Source: JAZGGS01 sp963714405 (lineage in GTDB: Bacteria; Bacteroidota; Ignavibacteria; Ignavibacteriales; Ignavibacteriaceae). Taken from it: a stretch of 64,000 nucleotides of DNA. The stretch covers positions 310,001 through 374,000 of the forward strand of contig CAVQOH010000002.1 of assembly GCA_963714405.1 (NCBI GenBank), read 5' to 3'. The notes beneath the pieces are model-generated. The model ran no database searches. It was not told where the DNA came from and saw only the letters and a list, made by a program, of their open reading frames with translations. Positions 8,905 through 17,399 of the stretch are shown here, piece by piece. Position numbers and translations under genes: made by a program. Position 1 is the stretch's first letter. The number at the start of each line of letters is the position of its first letter.

Positions 8905-8995
8905 GTTTGCTCCTTTAATTTTTAGACTTATTCGTCTGATTAGTGTATAATTTCATTAGATATTTTTAAATTATTTATAAATGAATATTTTCTCT

Positions 8996-9154
8996 TCAAC
9001 TAGCCGGGAAAAAAGTATAGCTTACCCAAATAAGTGATGCAAGTAGTACCAACCCCAAACTAACACTCCATATAATTAACTTTTTCTCAATAGATGAAAG
9101 CGGTTCATATTCCATCTTCTTAAGTTCATCTGCAATTTTAATTTCTTCATCCAT
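8996..9154 (-). CDS. 52-residue single-pass membrane peptide between transporter gene and dsrA
   Basis: A short open frame from ATG 9154 to TGA 8996 with a good ribosome site (AGGTGA six bases upstream). The product starts with a charged cytoplasmic part (MDEEIKIADELKKMEYEPL) and then has one hydrophobic helix (IIWSVSLGLVLLASLIWVSY) near the C-terminus. It begins 26 bp after the permease gene. I do not recognise a family. The position suggests an accessory subunit of the permease or of a Dsr-linked membrane complex, but this is inference. Codon use and the ribosome site make a real gene likely. Confidence 0.65.
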   Translation of the reverse strand: MDEEIKIADELKKMEYEPLSSIEKKLIIWSVSLGLVLLASLIWVSYTFFPAS

Positions 9155-9179
9155 ATTCTTTCACCTAAATGATGTTTAA

Positions 9180-10625
9180 TTATACCACCGGAGGTTTTAT
9201 GCCGTTAAAAAATATCCATGATATTGCTAAACCAATCCAGATGATAAAACCGAACAGGCATAAAACATAAACTAACGCTAACTTGCCTATGCCCTCCTCT
9301 TTTAATTTTTTAAAGTTTGATACTATTCCAATTGTGAAAAAAGTAAATACAAAAAACATTTTACGTAATGCATTTGCTCCGGTTGATGCATCATTCGCAT
9401 CATTTATTAAATCAGGAATTGCCAAGCAGATAGCCAGAAAAACGAGGAACGTAAAGATGTATCCTAAAACAAATTTTGGAAATCTGTCCCAGATCTCTTT
9501 TACACGAACTTTTTCACCACTTTTTGTTTTATCAAATTTAGAACACCAAATTATTGCCAGAATGAATGCCCAAATACCGATAAATACATCAATAAAAACT
9601 TTTACCGTAGTAGTGGTCATAACAATCCAGCCCTCTTTATAATCAACACCAATTTCTGCAAGAGCTTTTGCACGAATTAATGCATCAGTAATAGCACCAC
9701 TGGCAACCGCAGCACCATCCGTTTTTACTGCAAGACCCATCCATGCACCTGCAACCATTGGTTCCTGCCACAAAAATATCTGGGCTAAAAATGGAAGCAA
9801 TATCAGCTCAAATACAGCAAAAATTACAACAAGTGATGAAACCATTATTGGTATGATTGGCCTAGCTCTTATAGCACCTCCAGTAGCAATTGCTGCAGAT
9901 ACTCCGCAAATTGAAATACCGGATGCAAGAGGAGCAGCCCATTCTTTACTAAACTTAAAATACTTTCTTGCAACAAAATAGACTACAGCCCAGTAAATCA
10001 GGTAAGCTTCTACAATCGCGCATAATCCTCTAAACATTATTGAAGAAGCTAATCCTAAGGATTCTGCAGCTTTAACACCAAGACCTGCACCCATAATTAC
10101 TATTGCTGTTTTAATGAATAGCTCTGGTTTTGTTGCAGGTTTTAATTTTTCTACAAGTCTTGGAAAGAAATTCCCAATAATTAAACCAACTAGGAGCGCA
10201 ATAATGTAACCTGCTTCACCGGTTAGATTCATAGACCATGAAATATCGAATTGGCCTAATTTATCAGAGGTTGCTGCAATATATGCATAGTGACCAAGTA
10301 GCCAGCATAAATAACTAATAAAAAAAACAATGGAAAACGGAATAAGAAATTCTTTTATTTTAACACCCATTGCTCTTACACCAATACCCACGATTAGAAG
10401 CATAAAAACATAGGTTAATAAAAGCGATATTATGCCGGGTATTTTTTCATAATTCTTTGAAATTGTGGATGTGGAATTAGAAATGTCAGTCCAAATATTG
10501 GTTTTAACTCCCCATCCAAGCGTATCAAAACCAATAAATAAGCCCAATGATAATACGAATACAAAAAGACCCAACCAAAGCGAAAGCCAATCTTCGCTTA
10601 TGAAAGATCTTTTTTCCAAAGCCAT
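9180..10625 (-). CDS. YeiH-type 'putative sulfate exporter' family permease at head of dsr operon
   Basis: A 481-residue integral membrane protein with roughly 11-13 hydrophobic segments. Family hallmarks are IMGAGLGVKAAESLGL, the SGISICGVSAAIATGGAI segment in mid-protein and the VKTDGAAVASGAI segment that follows. This is the YeiH/UPF0324 family, annotated as putative sulfate exporters with little direct evidence. Position at the 5' end of the dsr operon suggests transport of sulfite, sulfate or another sulfur oxyanion. It is longer than the common 330-350 residue forms, with an extra N-terminal segment of about 100 residues. The ATG has AGAGGAACAAAA upstream. Confidence 0.8.
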   Translation of the reverse strand: MALEKRSFISEDWLSLWLGLFVFVLSLGLFIGFDTLGWGVKTNIWTDISNSTSTISKNYEKIPGIISLLLTYVFMLLIVGIGVRAMGVKIKEFLIPFSIVFFISYLCWLLGHYAYIAATSDKLGQFDISWSMNLTGEAGYIIALLVGLIIGNFFPRLVEKLKPATKPELFIKTAIVIMGAGLGVKAAESLGLASSIMFRGLCAIVEAYLIYWAVVYFVARKYFKFSKEWAAPLASGISICGVSAAIATGGAIRARPIIPIMVSSLVVIFAVFELILLPFLAQIFLWQEPMVAGAWMGLAVKTDGAAVASGAITDALIRAKALAEIGVDYKEGWIVMTTTTVKVFIDVFIGIWAFILAIIWCSKFDKTKSGEKVRVKEIWDRFPKFVLGYIFTFLVFLAICLAIPDLINDANDASTGANALRKMFFVFTFFTIGIVSNFKKLKEEGIGKLALVYVLCLFGFIIWIGLAISWIFFNGIKPPVV

Positions 10626-11108
10626 TTTTGTTCCTCTTATGGAAATCTATTACTTGATTACGGATGAAACATAATTAAGGACTTATGGAAAATCAATTAA
10701 AAACTGAGTTTTGTATTCTATGTGTTGTATCAGATTTGTAAATATTTTATTTAAAAAAATCAGAGGGAAGCAGCCTAATCAAATTTGTTTTTGTAAAAGT
10801 ATTTAAGCTACTTTCTACAGTTATAAATGAATTTTATGTAAAACAATTATTGCATCAACTGGCAAATTAAGTTTAGATATAAAAATTATTCTGTGTTCAA
10901 CAACTAATGATTAAAACTTTTTTCTATTTAAATATTGTGTGTCTTTAATTTTAAGTTTTATAATGTTGCACAGTTTTATTTTTACGAATCTTAAAACGTT
11001 ATGACTTTTTTTGCTCATCGACTAAATAATTATATCACATCATTTTTTACATAATTGATTAAATTTTTCATTAAATTTTACGAATAATTATTTGAATTTT
11101 CGCTAAAA
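10626..11108. promoter_or_regulatory. Divergent intergenic region, probable dsr operon promoter region
   Basis: About 480 very AT-rich bases separate the permease/dsr operon (leftward) from the transposase-derived gene (rightward). The dsr promoter must lie here if the operon starts at the permease. I found no convincing sigma-70, sigma-54, Rex or CRP/FNR palindrome by eye, and no tRNA or small open frame worth naming. A Bacteroidetes-like element (TAATTATTTG, about 11087-11096) precedes the rightward gene but is weak evidence. Confidence 0.4.
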
Positions 11109-12215
11109 ATGACTACTGCTACAAACTCCGATAGATGCCCATTCTGTAATAGCTTACGGGTAATTAAGCATGGCAGTACTTCAACAAAAAATCAGCGTTA
11201 CCGATGCAGGAATTGTCAGAAAACCTGGGTTCAGAATAAAATTGAAACTACTATCCCAGATTTTGGTGCATTAACTGAGGCATATCTTGGTGGTCTTTCA
11301 TATCGTGATCTGAGATCAATTTATCCAAATTCACCTTCGAGAATAAACCAGAAAATTAGAAGATACCTTTTGGATTGTGCAAAATGGGAAGAATATCTAG
11401 ATGCTAGTTCGCCCGAACATGAATCCAGACTAATACATTTAGTTGGTACAAAATTTAACTGTACCTCTTCTGATAGTGATGAGAACTGCATGTTTCTTGC
11501 AATGGCGATTGATGCTCTTTCAACAGTTGTGCTTGGTTTTGAAATTGGAAAAAAAGAATCGAAAGATGTGTGGATTCGGCTTCTCGATAGAATGAATTGC
11601 AGGGGAATTCTTTGTCCAACTTTTATGTCTTACGGCTCAAAAATAATTGAAGACTCATTGAAAATAGTTTTTCCGTTCGCGCAAACATATCATAATTTTA
11701 CCCGAGCTTATTATGATAAAAATTTAAAAAGCAAACTTTATCATTCAATTGATAACAGGGATTTAATATTAGAAGCAATTAATGCTTACGAATTAAATCA
11801 ATCATACCATCTACAAAATTACCTGGTAATATTTAAAGAAAAGCGCATGAAAAATATCGTTCTTGCTTCACAAGATCGCTTTGTAGATCGTTTAAAGGAA
11901 AGAATTGCGATGAAATCTAAAACCCGTTTTGAGGGATTACTTGCTGCTTTCCACAAACGATTTGAAAAATTTCATATGCTTAAATATGATCCTTATCCAA
12001 TAATTAATGGCTGGATAGCATGGTGGATGCTTGAACCATTACCAATTGGGTTTAGCAGGTTATCATTGTATCTGCAGCATCCTCACGAAACTCATTTTAC
12101 AAACTTTAACTGCGGCACATTACCAAAACCTCTGGATCTTAAACTTGAGAGCGAAGAAATGAGAACTTTTGTAGTGGAACTTGCCGTAAGATCTCTGCAC
12201 ATTCCTATTAAATAA
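11109..12215 (+). CDS. Transposase-derived zinc-ribbon protein, probably catalytically dead
   Basis: A 368-residue protein. Residues 10-40 are a transposase-type zinc ribbon (CPFC...CRNC, then QKTW). Residues 50-90 look like a helix-turn-helix (AYLGGLSYRDLRSIYPNSPS). Residues 105-240 align in order with an IS256-like DDE core (AMAIDALSTVVLGFEIGKKE, then SYGSKIIEDSLKIVFPFAQT). The two aspartates expected in 'LDGT' and 'SDGS' are V112 and Y175. I saw no terminal inverted repeats. It may be a domesticated DNA-binding protein, and its divergent position suggests a possible dsr regulator. A decayed insertion sequence is the alternative, but the frame is intact. Confidence 0.65.
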   Translation: MTTATNSDRCPFCNSLRVIKHGSTSTKNQRYRCRNCQKTWVQNKIETTIPDFGALTEAYLGGLSYRDLRSIYPNSPSRINQKIRRYLLDCAKWEEYLDASSPEHESRLIHLVGTKFNCTSSDSDENCMFLAMAIDALSTVVLGFEIGKKESKDVWIRLLDRMNCRGILCPTFMSYGSKIIEDSLKIVFPFAQTYHNFTRAYYDKNLKSKLYHSIDNRDLILEAINAYELNQSYHLQNYLVIFKEKRMKNIVLASQDRFVDRLKERIAMKSKTRFEGLLAAFHKRFEKFHMLKYDPYPIINGWIAWWMLEPLPIGFSRLSLYLQHPHETHFTNFNCGTLPKPLDLKLESEEMRTFVVELAVRSLHIPIK

Positions 12216-12243
12216 CTTATTAGTGTTATTGTTAACAGTTGCC

Positions 12244-12259
12244 CGTAAATACATTTACG
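12244..12259. promoter_or_regulatory. Perfect 16-bp palindrome upstream of the macro-domain gene
   Basis: CGTAAAT-AC-ATTTACG, seven-base perfect arms with a two-base centre. This is too tight for an RNA hairpin loop, so a dimeric DNA-binding protein site is more plausible. It lies 185 bp before the macro-domain gene and 29 bp after the transposase-derived gene. Chance occurrence in AT-rich DNA cannot be ruled out. Confidence 0.3.
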
Positions 12260-12427
12260 TACAACATTTAGCATACAAAACTCACTTTGTTATTGATTTT
12301 ACACAACTTCATATTTAGTTTTTATCAATTCTTTACTGCTAACATATTTGTTTAAAGATAAATTGTTAAGTGATTTAATATTTTGGTAAAAAATTATAAT
12401 TAGTAATTATTTATTAACAGAGTGATT

Positions 12428-12967
12428 ATGCTTGAAATAAAAATTAAAAATTCCGTAATACAACTGGAAATTGCTGATTTGACTTTAACGGGAATCGAAT
12501 CGATTGTTTACTATGCGCAACCTAATTTGCAATTAGGTTCAGGATTTGGAAATGCAATTGCAGTTCGAGGGGGAAGTTCGATACAGCAGGAGTTAGAATC
12601 ATTCGGAACAATATCTACAACTGAAGCCGTTATAACTTCAGCAGGAGAATTGGAATCAAAATATATAATCCATGCTGTCGGTCCGCGTTTTCGTGAACCG
12701 GATATTGAAGAAAAACTTACTTTAACGATGCAGAATATTTTGGATATTGTTAAAGAAAAAAATATTAGGGAAATTGGTTTCCCTCCTATGGGTACTGGTT
12801 TTTACGGTATTCCCTTGGAGCTGTCAGCAAAAGTTATGATAAAAGTATTAAACGAGTTTATCAATAAAGAAAATCATTTAGAAAAAGTTTTAATCTGCGT
12901 TGTTGATAAACGTGAGTTTATTGCATTCAATAAAGTATTAAATCTTAATGAAAATATTAAGGATTAA
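12428..12967 (+). CDS. Macro-domain (ADP-ribose-binding) protein, first gene of a DsrMK-like operon
   Basis: About 179 residues forming a single macro domain. Visible are the N-terminal DLT segment, the VRGGSSIQQE helix in place of the usual 'AIHRAAG', the YIIHAVGPR strand and the FPPMGTGFYGIPL phosphate-binding loop. Macro domains bind ADP-ribose or O-acetyl-ADP-ribose, and some remove it from proteins. The catalytic asparagine-rich 'DAIVNAAN' is replaced by SIVYYAQPN, so hydrolase activity is doubtful. I use the ATG at 12428; a GTG two codons earlier is possible. The next gene starts three bases after the stop, so the two are cotranscribed. Confidence 0.8.
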   Translation: MLEIKIKNSVIQLEIADLTLTGIESIVYYAQPNLQLGSGFGNAIAVRGGSSIQQELESFGTISTTEAVITSAGELESKYIIHAVGPRFREPDIEEKLTLTMQNILDIVKEKNIREIGFPPMGTGFYGIPLELSAKVMIKVLNEFINKENHLEKVLICVVDKREFIAFNKVLNLNENIKD

Positions 12968-12970
12968 TTT

Positions 12971-13672
12971 ATGAGTGAATTATTACATTTTTCTGCACAT
13001 ACACTGCAAGAAGTTGCACTTATTATAATGGCAGTGGTATATACATTAAGAATAAGGTGGCTCTTTAGTTTTAAAGGAGGACGTGAACGCCAGGCACCTA
13101 CAGGAGCTCCTGATACAACGTCGCGAAAAGGTATTATCTATTCATGGGCTGCTATAGCAATGCCATGGACAATGGAAAGTACAAGGAAGAAATCATTTTT
13201 TTATACACAGTTTGTGATTTTTCACATAGGTGTAACACTTGCAATCGTACTTTCATTTATTATTCCTTATGCACCATCACTAATAGAAAACAATTCGGTG
13301 CTCATCGCTGTTTTTCAAATTTTCATTGGTATAGCATTCTTTATTGGATGTTACAGGTTGTTCCGGCGAATTACAAATATATATGTAAGAGCTATTAGTT
13401 CACCTGACGATTATTTTTCAATTATTTTATTAACCGTTTGGTTTGCATTTGCTTTTTTTGCAGTTCCAAATAATTACCAGCAGGGTGAAGGAGTACTTAT
13501 TACATACTTTATACTAACCGCGTTCTTTCTTATCTATGTTCCATTCAGCAAAATTTCACATTATTTATATTATCCTTTTGCAAGATATTGGTTTGGAAAG
13601 AGCATGGGTTACCGAGGAGTATATCCATTAAAACATGCTGTTAAAAAGGGAGGAGTGGAATATGGGAAATAA
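12971..13672 (+). CDS. NarI/DsrM-like membrane cytochrome b (module 2)
   Basis: A 233-residue membrane protein with about five helices: an N-terminal anchor, then a NarI-like core with candidate heme histidines (VIFHIGVTLAI near residue 85, KISHYLYYPFARYW near residue 200). The family transfers electrons between menaquinone and a cytoplasmic partner subunit. It overlaps the downstream iron-sulfur gene by 11 bp, as expected for a two-subunit DsrMK-like complex. AAGGA lies eight bases before the ATG. It may instead be named TmcC- or HmcE-like; subfamily is not decidable by eye. Confidence 0.8.
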   Translation: MSELLHFSAHTLQEVALIIMAVVYTLRIRWLFSFKGGRERQAPTGAPDTTSRKGIIYSWAAIAMPWTMESTRKKSFFYTQFVIFHIGVTLAIVLSFIIPYAPSLIENNSVLIAVFQIFIGIAFFIGCYRLFRRITNIYVRAISSPDDYFSIILLTVWFAFAFFAVPNNYQQGEGVLITYFILTAFFLIYVPFSKISHYLYYPFARYWFGKSMGYRGVYPLKHAVKKGGVEYGK

Positions 13673-15416
13673 TACTCGTTCGCATAAAGCGGAAAAAGTA
13701 ATTGAAAGGATGGGAGAAAAACTTAACCGGCAAATGGTTACTTCTTTAGCCAGCTGTGTTCATTGCGGGATGTGCATTGAAACCTGCCATTATGTACTTA
13801 CAAATCCTGGAGATCCTACGTACGCTCCTGTTTATAAAGCTGATCAGATTAGGAAAATTTTTAAACGCCATTATGATTGGACAGGAAGAGTTTTTCCATG
13901 GTGGGTAAAATCAAAAAGTTTGTTCACAGATGAAGAATTAGAAGAATTAAAAGATATTGTTTTTGGTAAATGTACAAATTGCCGCCGCTGCTCAATCAAT
14001 TGCCCGATGGGTGTTGATTTTGCTACTTTTAACAGGATGGCCCGCGGTCTCCTTGTTTCAGTGGGTGTAATGCCCGAAGGTGTTGCAGTAGTTAGTAAAG
14101 ATCAGTGGGAACTTGGAAACCAGATGGGTGTTTTGAAGGAAGATTATCTTGAAACTCTTGAATGGATGGAAGAAGAATTACAAGAAGAGTTTGACAATCC
14201 TGAAATTAAAATACCGATTGATAAGAAAAATTGTGACGTGGTATATTCAATAAATCCACGAGAAGTAAAATATGATCCACGAACAATAGCCGATGCTGCC
14301 AAAATTTTTCACTTTGCAGGCGAAAACTGGACTATGCCAAGTGATGGTTGGGATATGACGAACTTTGGTCTCTTTTCAGGTGATGATGATCTTGGTGGAT
14401 CAGTTGCACGACGCTTATTTGAAAAAACAGAAGAACTGGAAGGTAAGAAGTTAGTTATTTCAGAATGTGGGCATGGTTACCGTTCCACAAGATGCGAAGG
14501 ACAAAACTGGGGAGGCGTTGATGTTCCTTTTGAAATGGAAAGCTCAGTTAATACCATGCTTCGTTATATTAAGGAAGGTAAAATAAAAGTTGATAAAACC
14601 AGGAACACTGAACCGGTAACATTTCATGATTCTTGCAACAATGCAAGAAGCTGTGGGTTGTACGAAGAACCACGCGAATTGTTGCAACTTGTTTGCACAG
14701 ATTTTCGAGAGATGTATCCTAACAGGGCAGAAAACTACTGTTGCACCGGCGGTGGGGGTGCAATGTCTATGTCAGAATATACAAATCAAAGGTTAAAATC
14801 TGCTAAGGTTAAAGCAGATCAGCTTAAAGAAACGGGTGCCACAACAGTTATAACCTCATGCCACAATTGCGTTGACGGTTTAACAGATCTAATTCGTCAT
14901 TACAAATTAAATATGCAAGTAACACAGCTTGTAAATCTGGTTTCAAATGCACTGATAGTTGAAGAAAAAGTTGATATTCCAGTTGTAGAAATTCCGGAAG
15001 TTGCTGAACTTGAGTTTGAAGGACGCAGAATACTTGTAACGGATGATGAACCTGATTTTGTAACATTCATATCAACTATTCTTGAAGATAACGGGGCAAC
15101 AGTTTTAAAAGCCTATGATGGAGAACAGGCAATTGAGCTTGCACTTAAAGAAAAACCGGATTTGATGACTCTTGATATATCAATGCCAGGCAAATCCGGC
15201 GTAGAAGTTTTTGATCATTTTAGAAAAGATAAAGAACTAAGAACAATACCCATTTGTATAATAACAGGTAAACCTGAACTTAGAAAATTAATATACGAAC
15301 GACCGGATTACCCGCCGGATGGTTATATTGATAAACCAATTACTGAAGAAGAGCTGATTTTAAACTTACGAAAGATTCTAGAAGTCGGTCACCATAAAGC
15401 TAAATTAAAAAACTGA
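13662..15416 (+). CDS. DsrK/HdrD-like iron-sulfur protein fused to a CheY-like receiver domain
   Basis: About 584 residues. The N-terminal part has two ferredoxin clusters (CVHCGMCIETC near residue 35, CTNCRRCSINCPMG near 105) and two CCG domains (SCNNARSCG, then YCCTGGGG and SCHNCVDG at 355-410). The last 130 residues are a full receiver domain: VTDDEPDF, the phospho-acceptor Asp in LMTLDISMPGKSG, a Thr in ITGK and the conserved Lys in YIDKPI. I chose the ATG at 13662 because GGGAGGAG lies just upstream; a longer frame to 13635 would overlap the cytochrome b gene more. A receiver on an electron-transfer subunit suggests that phosphorylation and electron flow are coupled. No DNA-binding output is present. 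Confidence 0.88.
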   Translation: MGNNTRSHKAEKVIERMGEKLNRQMVTSLASCVHCGMCIETCHYVLTNPGDPTYAPVYKADQIRKIFKRHYDWTGRVFPWWVKSKSLFTDEELEELKDIVFGKCTNCRRCSINCPMGVDFATFNRMARGLLVSVGVMPEGVAVVSKDQWELGNQMGVLKEDYLETLEWMEEELQEEFDNPEIKIPIDKKNCDVVYSINPREVKYDPRTIADAAKIFHFAGENWTMPSDGWDMTNFGLFSGDDDLGGSVARRLFEKTEELEGKKLVISECGHGYRSTRCEGQNWGGVDVPFEMESSVNTMLRYIKEGKIKVDKTRNTEPVTFHDSCNNARSCGLYEEPRELLQLVCTDFREMYPNRAENYCCTGGGGAMSMSEYTNQRLKSAKVKADQLKETGATTVITSCHNCVDGLTDLIRHYKLNMQVTQLVNLVSNALIVEEKVDIPVVEIPEVAELEFEGRRILVTDDEPDFVTFISTILEDNGATVLKAYDGEQAIELALKEKPDLMTLDISMPGKSGVEVFDHFRKDKELRTIPICIITGKPELRKLIYERPDYPPDGYIDKPITEEELILNLRKILEVGHHKAKLKN

Positions 15417-15433
15417 TTGTAAAGTGTCAATTA

Positions 15434-16837
15434 TTGAGTGAAATTTATAAAAAATATTTTGATTCCATTCCGAGTTATCTTACAATTCAGGATAAAGACC
15501 TGCGTCTGATAGATGCTAATAAAAAATTCCGTGATGAATTCGGAGAAATAGATGGCAGGTATTGCTACCAGGTGTATAAAAATCGCTCAGAGAAATGTGA
15601 AGTCTGTCCAGTTGAGAGAACATTCCATGATGGCTTACCACATCATAGTGAGGAACAGGTAAAGAATATTAAAGGTAAAGATGTTTCTGTAATTGTTTAC
15701 ACTTCACCTATACTTGATGATGATGGAAACATTGTTTCAGTTATGGAAATGTCTACCGATATCACCGAGATAAAAACACTGCAGACCCAGCTTAAAGAAA
15801 GCCAGCAAAAATACCAACTGCTGTTTGAAGAAGTTCCTTGCTTCATTTCAATTCAGGATAAAGATTTAAGAATTGTTGAAGCAAACCGAATGCATAAGGA
15901 AGCATTTGGAACATCATTCGGAAGCATGTGCTATGAAGTTTACAAACACCGTAATAGTAAATGTGAACCCTGCATAATACAGCAAACCTTTGAAGATGGA
16001 GAAGTCCGTGCTCACGAAGAAGTTGTAACCTCACGTGATAATAAGAGAATGAATGTAATGGTGTTTACAGCACCCATAAGAGATATTGATGGTAATATTG
16101 ATAAAGTAATTGAAATGAGTGCAGATATTACACCGGTTCGCCAACTTCAGGATAAATTAACCTCAGTGGGATTACTGATTGGAACAATTTCTCACGGGAT
16201 AAAAGGATTACTGAACGGTTTGGATGGTGGAATTTATCTGGTTAATACAGGTTTAAAAAAGAACGATCGGGAAAGAATAGACCAGGGATGGGAAATTGCT
16301 TCAAGAAATATTAGACGCATACGAAGTATGGTTATGGATATTCTTTACTATGCAAAAGATAGAGAACCTGATTGGGAAGAGTTTAATATTAAAGAACTTA
16401 TAGATGAAATTTGTGAAAACTTTACCCACAGAGCCGAACGGCAAGGAATTAATTATAAATGTATTGTGCCAGATAATATAGGACATTTTGAAGCTGACAG
16501 AAATGCTGTAAAATCTTTACTGATAAATCTACTTGATAATTCACTTGATGCCTGCAGAATTGATAAGAAAAAAGAAAACCATTCTATCGTTTTTGAAATA
16601 AAAGGAGAAACGGAAAATGTCGTTTTTGAAGTTTCAGATAATGGAATTGGTATGGATAGAGAAACCCGTGAAAAAGCATTAAGCATGTTCTTTTCTTCAA
16701 AAGGAAGCGGCGGAACTGGTTTAGGACTTTTTATAGCAAATAAAATTGCCGAATCTCATGGTGGTAACATTAAAATTTCTTCTGAGGAAGGCAAAGGAAG
16801 TAAGTTTGAGATCAATATGTTAAGGCATAAACCTTAA
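15434..16837 (+). CDS. Double-PAS histidine kinase with Cys-rich PAS motifs (module 2)
   Basis: 467 residues, no transmembrane segment. Two PAS domains (about 1-115 and 125-235) each hold Cys...Cys-x2-Cys: CYQVYKNRSEKCEVCP and CYEVYKHRNSKCEPC. A short coiled linker leads to an H-box (TISHGIKGLLNG near residue 253), an N-box (LLDNSLDACR), G1 (DNGIGMD) and G2 (GSGGTGLGLF). It is a soluble kinase. The start is TTG at 15434, 17 bp after the iron-sulfur/receiver gene, with a weak ribosome site. It probably phosphorylates that fused receiver. The cysteines may sense redox or bind a metal, which is not shown by sequence alone. Confidence 0.88.
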   Translation: MSEIYKKYFDSIPSYLTIQDKDLRLIDANKKFRDEFGEIDGRYCYQVYKNRSEKCEVCPVERTFHDGLPHHSEEQVKNIKGKDVSVIVYTSPILDDDGNIVSVMEMSTDITEIKTLQTQLKESQQKYQLLFEEVPCFISIQDKDLRIVEANRMHKEAFGTSFGSMCYEVYKHRNSKCEPCIIQQTFEDGEVRAHEEVVTSRDNKRMNVMVFTAPIRDIDGNIDKVIEMSADITPVRQLQDKLTSVGLLIGTISHGIKGLLNGLDGGIYLVNTGLKKNDRERIDQGWEIASRNIRRIRSMVMDILYYAKDREPDWEEFNIKELIDEICENFTHRAERQGINYKCIVPDNIGHFEADRNAVKSLLINLLDNSLDACRIDKKKENHSIVFEIKGETENVVFEVSDNGIGMDRETREKALSMFFSSKGSGGTGLGLFIANKIAESHGGNIKISSEEGKGSKFEINMLRHKP

Positions 16838-16859
16838 CAGTTAATGGACTTAGCCTAAG

Positions 16860-17375
16860 TTATTTATTTTTAATTAATTCTTTTAATTTCTTTAGAGTTT
16901 CAGCATCGGCCCCATCAATAATATTTTTTAAATCATTTTGAATTCCAATCATTTCTGCAACATTTTTTTCTTCAACCGTAGTATCCATTTTTAGAATCTT
17001 TTTAATCGCTGCGATGTAATTATTTGGCTTAACCGGCTTTTCGAGATAAACTCCCGGACCAGACATGGTTAATTCCTTTAAATCGGATTTACCTAGGTCA
17101 TCTCGCGCGTGACCTGTAACAATTATAATAGGAATTTTTGACCATTCTTTATGCTTCGACAATTCGCGGTGAAATTTAGCACCCGATTTTTTCGGCATTA
17201 CAAGATCAAGCGAAATTAAATCAGGTATTTGTTCTTTAATTTTCTCCAAAGCCTTGATTCCATCTTCGGCAAGGATAACATCAAACCCTGCCTCAATAAG
17301 CGCAACCATTAAAAATTCACGAACATCTTTTTCATCATCGACAACAAGTATTTTCTTTTTAACTATATCCGGCAT
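16860..17375 (-). CDS. Response regulator receiver protein with helical C-terminal tail
   Basis: 171 residues: a receiver domain (VVDDEKDV, acceptor Asp in DLISLDLVMPKKSG, Thr in IVTGHA, Lys in YLEKPV) and then a 45-residue helical tail with no recognisable DNA-binding or enzymatic output. It is the last gene of the module 3 operon, right after the kinase at 17400-18806. The tail (VAEMIGIQNDLKNIIDGA) may be a dimerisation or partner-binding element. A single-domain relay role is most likely. Confidence 0.85.
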   Translation of the reverse strand: MPDIVKKKILVVDDEKDVREFLMVALIEAGFDVILAEDGIKALEKIKEQIPDLISLDLVMPKKSGAKFHRELSKHKEWSKIPIIIVTGHARDDLGKSDLKELTMSGPGVYLEKPVKPNNYIAAIKKILKMDTTVEEKNVAEMIGIQNDLKNIIDGADAETLKKLKELIKNK

Positions 17376-17399
17376 GATTTGCTCCTTTTATTAAATATA

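Noticed and set aside
11109..12215. Active insertion sequence
   Set aside because: Expected catalytic aspartates are Val and Tyr, and I saw no terminal inverted repeats or target duplication by eye.
12092..12274. Minus-strand open frame of 60 codons
   Set aside because: It lies largely antisense to the transposase-derived gene, with no family resemblance, so it looks like a shadow frame.
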